From positions 1-8,872 of the forward strand of contig DATCVR010000417.1 of the NCBI GenBank assembly GCA_036566745.1: a stretch of 8,872 nucleotides of DNA, read 5' to 3'. Below are positions 7,578 through 8,872 of this stretch, in pieces (position 1 is the stretch's first letter; every line of letters begins with the position of its first letter). A model generated the notes under the pieces. That model was given only the letters and a program-made list of their open reading frames with translations, ran no database searches and was not told the origin of the DNA. Position numbers and translations under genes: made by a program. This stretch comes from DATCVR01 sp036566745 (GTDB lineage: Bacteria; Actinomycetota; Actinomycetes; Jiangellales; Jiangellaceae).

Positions 7578-8872
7578 CGGTCGCAGCCTCCCATCACCGG
7601 GTCGATGCTGGCCACCGCGACGATGACGTCGGCGACCATACTGCCCTCGCACATGGCCGGCACGGCCTGGAGGTTGTTGAACGACGGCTCGCGGAAGTGG
7701 ACGCGCCACGGCCGGGTGCCGCCGTCGGAGACCACATGGGCCCCCAGCTCGCCGCGCGGGGACTCGATGGCCTGGTAGACCTGCCCGGCGGGCACCCGGA
7801 ACCCCTCGGTGACGAGCTTGAAGTGGTGGATCAGCGCCTCCATCGACTCGCCCATGATGTGGCGGATGTGGTCGAGGGAGTTGCCCATGCCGTCGCCGCC
7901 GATGGCCAGCTGGGCCGGCCAGGCGATCTTCTTGTCGGCGACCATCACCGGGCCGGGCTCGAGCCGGTCGAGGCACTGCTCGATGATCTTCAGCGATTCC
8001 TTCATCTCGTCGACCCGGACGCGGAACCGGCCGTAGGCGTCGGCGGAGTCGCGCGTGGGGACGTCGAACTCGTAGGTCTCGTATCCGCAATAGGGCTGCG
8101 ACTTGCGGAGGTCGTGCGGGAGCCCGGTGGCGCGCAGCACCGGGCCGGTCATCCCCAGGGCCATGCAGCCGGCCAGGTCGAGGTACCCGACGTCGACGGT
8201 GCGGCCCTTGAAGATCGGGTTCTCGTTGCAGAAAGCCTCGTACTCGCCGATGTGGTCCCACATCCAGCGGAGGTACTCGCGCACACTCTCGACGGCACCG
8301 GGCGGGAGGTCCTGGGCCACGCCGCCGGGACGCACGTACGCGCTGTTCATCCGCAGGCCGCTGATCAGCTCGAACAGGTCGAGGGTGCGCTCGCGCTCAC
8401 GGAACCCGATGGTCATGACGGTGAGCGCGCCGATCTCCATGCCGCCAGTGGCGATGCACACGAGGTGCGAGGAGATGCGGTTGAGCTCCATCATCATGAC
8501 CCGGATGACGTTCGCCCGCTCGGGGATCTGGTCGGTGATACCGAGGAGCTTCTCGACGCCGAGCACGTAGGCCGTCTCGTTGAAGAACGGCGCGAGGTAG
8601 TCCATGCGGGTGACGAACGTGACGCCCTGCGTCCACGTCCGGTACTCCATGTTCTTCTCGATGCCCGTGTGGAGGTAACCGATGCCGCAGCGGGCCTCGG
8701 TGATCGTCTCGCCGTCGAGCTCGAGGATGAGCCGGAGCACGCCGTGGGTGGACGGGTGCTGGGGACCCATGTTGACCACGACGCGTTCCTCGCCGGCCGC
8801 GGCCGCGCCGACCACGTCGTCCCAGTCCTGACCGGTGACGGTGTAGACCGGGCCCTCGGTGGTCTCGCGGAC
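7574..8872 (-). CDS. nuoD: NADH-quinone oxidoreductase subunit D (49 kDa-type), 5'-partial
   Basis: NuoD is the Q-module subunit in the peripheral arm of complex I. With NuoH it forms the pocket where quinone receives electrons from the last Fe-S cluster. The frame is open to the right window edge, giving 432 residues and a TGA stop. Numbering from the edge, HPSTHG is at 39-44 and an RMDY motif ends at Tyr92. By family knowledge this His and Tyr bind the quinone headgroup. The C-terminus carries SPRGELG and ends DPVMGGCDR, the remnant of the [NiFe]-hydrogenase large-subunit fold from which NuoD descends. A GTG at 8815 could start a 413-residue protein, but the 19 codons before it continue in frame and include TGQDWDD, which resembles the N-terminus of actinobacterial NuoD. 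I therefore treat the gene as truncated by the window, probably by about ten residues. The stop overlaps the proposed nuoE start. Identification is certain; only the true start is unseen. Confidence 0.97.
   Translation of the reverse strand, partial: VRETTEGPVYTVTGQDWDDVVGAAAAGEERVVVNMGPQHPSTHGVLRLILELDGETITEARCGIGYLHTGIEKNMEYRTWTQGVTFVTRMDYLAPFFNETAYVLGVEKLLGITDQIPERANVIRVMMMELNRISSHLVCIATGGMEIGALTVMTIGFRERERTLDLFELISGLRMNSAYVRPGGVAQDLPPGAVESVREYLRWMWDHIGEYEAFCNENPIFKGRTVDVGYLDLAGCMALGMTGPVLRATGLPHDLRKSQPYCGYETYEFDVPTRDSADAYGRFRVRVDEMKESLKIIEQCLDRLEPGPVMVADKKIAWPAQLAIGGDGMGNSLDHIRHIMGESMEALIHHFKLVTEGFRVPAGQVYQAIESPRGELGAHVVSDGGTRPWRVHFREPSFNNLQAVPAMCEGSMVADVIVAVASIDPVMGGCDR
7587..7592 (-). 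promoter_or_regulatory. Shine-Dalgarno site supporting a TTG start for nuoE
   Basis: GGGAGG on the minus strand lies inside the last codons of nuoD, nine bases before the TTG at 7577. The same motif at the same spacing precedes nuoK. The later ATG (7547) and GTG (7517) have no comparable site. This is the main reason for placing the nuoE start at TTG. Confidence 0.65.

Noticed and set aside
7578..8261. In-frame extension of nuoE through nuoD
   Set aside because: The extra residues are an out-of-frame reading of nuoD with no NuoE similarity. The start at TTG/ATG near 7577-7547 gives the expected length.
1..8872. Search for CRISPR arrays, tRNAs, terminators, insertion sequences, defence genes or an unknown system
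   Set aside because: Overlapping nuo genes cover the whole window with no free intergenic DNA. I saw no direct repeat arrays, inverted-repeat ends, stem-loops followed by T-runs, or foreign-looking composition.

Overview
The window is one uninterrupted stretch of a bacterial nuo operon encoding the proton-pumping NADH:quinone oxidoreductase (respiratory complex I, NDH-1). All eight genes lie on the minus strand, so transcription runs from high to low coordinates: nuoD (5' end cut off by the window), nuoE, nuoF, nuoG, nuoH, nuoI, nuoJ and nuoK (3' end cut off). This is the standard bacterial nuo order. By that order nuoA-C should lie beyond the right edge and nuoL-N beyond the left edge.

The source looks like a high-GC, respiring actinobacterium. 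GC is very high and third codon positions are almost all G or C. Several subunits have features I associate with actinobacterial complex I: a long NuoE with a C-terminal extension containing a CGW motif, a long NuoJ with a hydrophilic tail, and a NuoI with an acidic insert between its two ferredoxin motifs. I cannot name the genus from this window.

Layout, right to left: 8872-7574 nuoD (quinone-site subunit of the Q module); 7577-6825 nuoE and 6828-5467 nuoF (NADH-oxidising N module: [2Fe-2S] N1a, FMN, [4Fe-4S] N3); 5467-3005 nuoG (large Fe-S subunit); 3008-1668 nuoH (membrane subunit at the quinone cavity); 1675-1130 nuoI (2 x [4Fe-4S], link to the Q module); 1133-243 nuoJ and 246-1 nuoK (membrane arm). 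Electrons pass from NADH to FMN in NuoF, through Fe-S clusters in NuoF, NuoG and NuoI, to quinone bound between NuoD and NuoH. The released energy drives proton translocation in the membrane arm.

There is no intergenic DNA. Adjacent genes overlap by 1 to 8 bases (TTGA, GTGA, TGATG, an 8-base overlap, GTGA, ATGA), and nearly every start has a strong Shine-Dalgarno sequence inside the upstream gene, so the genes are probably translationally coupled. I see no RNA gene, mobile element, CRISPR array, promoter or terminator. The window is a conserved housekeeping region and I found no undescribed system. The points most worth checking are the loss of all the usual ligands for the accessory N7 cluster in NuoG, a probable TTG start for nuoE, and long hydrophilic C-terminal tails on NuoJ, NuoH and NuoE.
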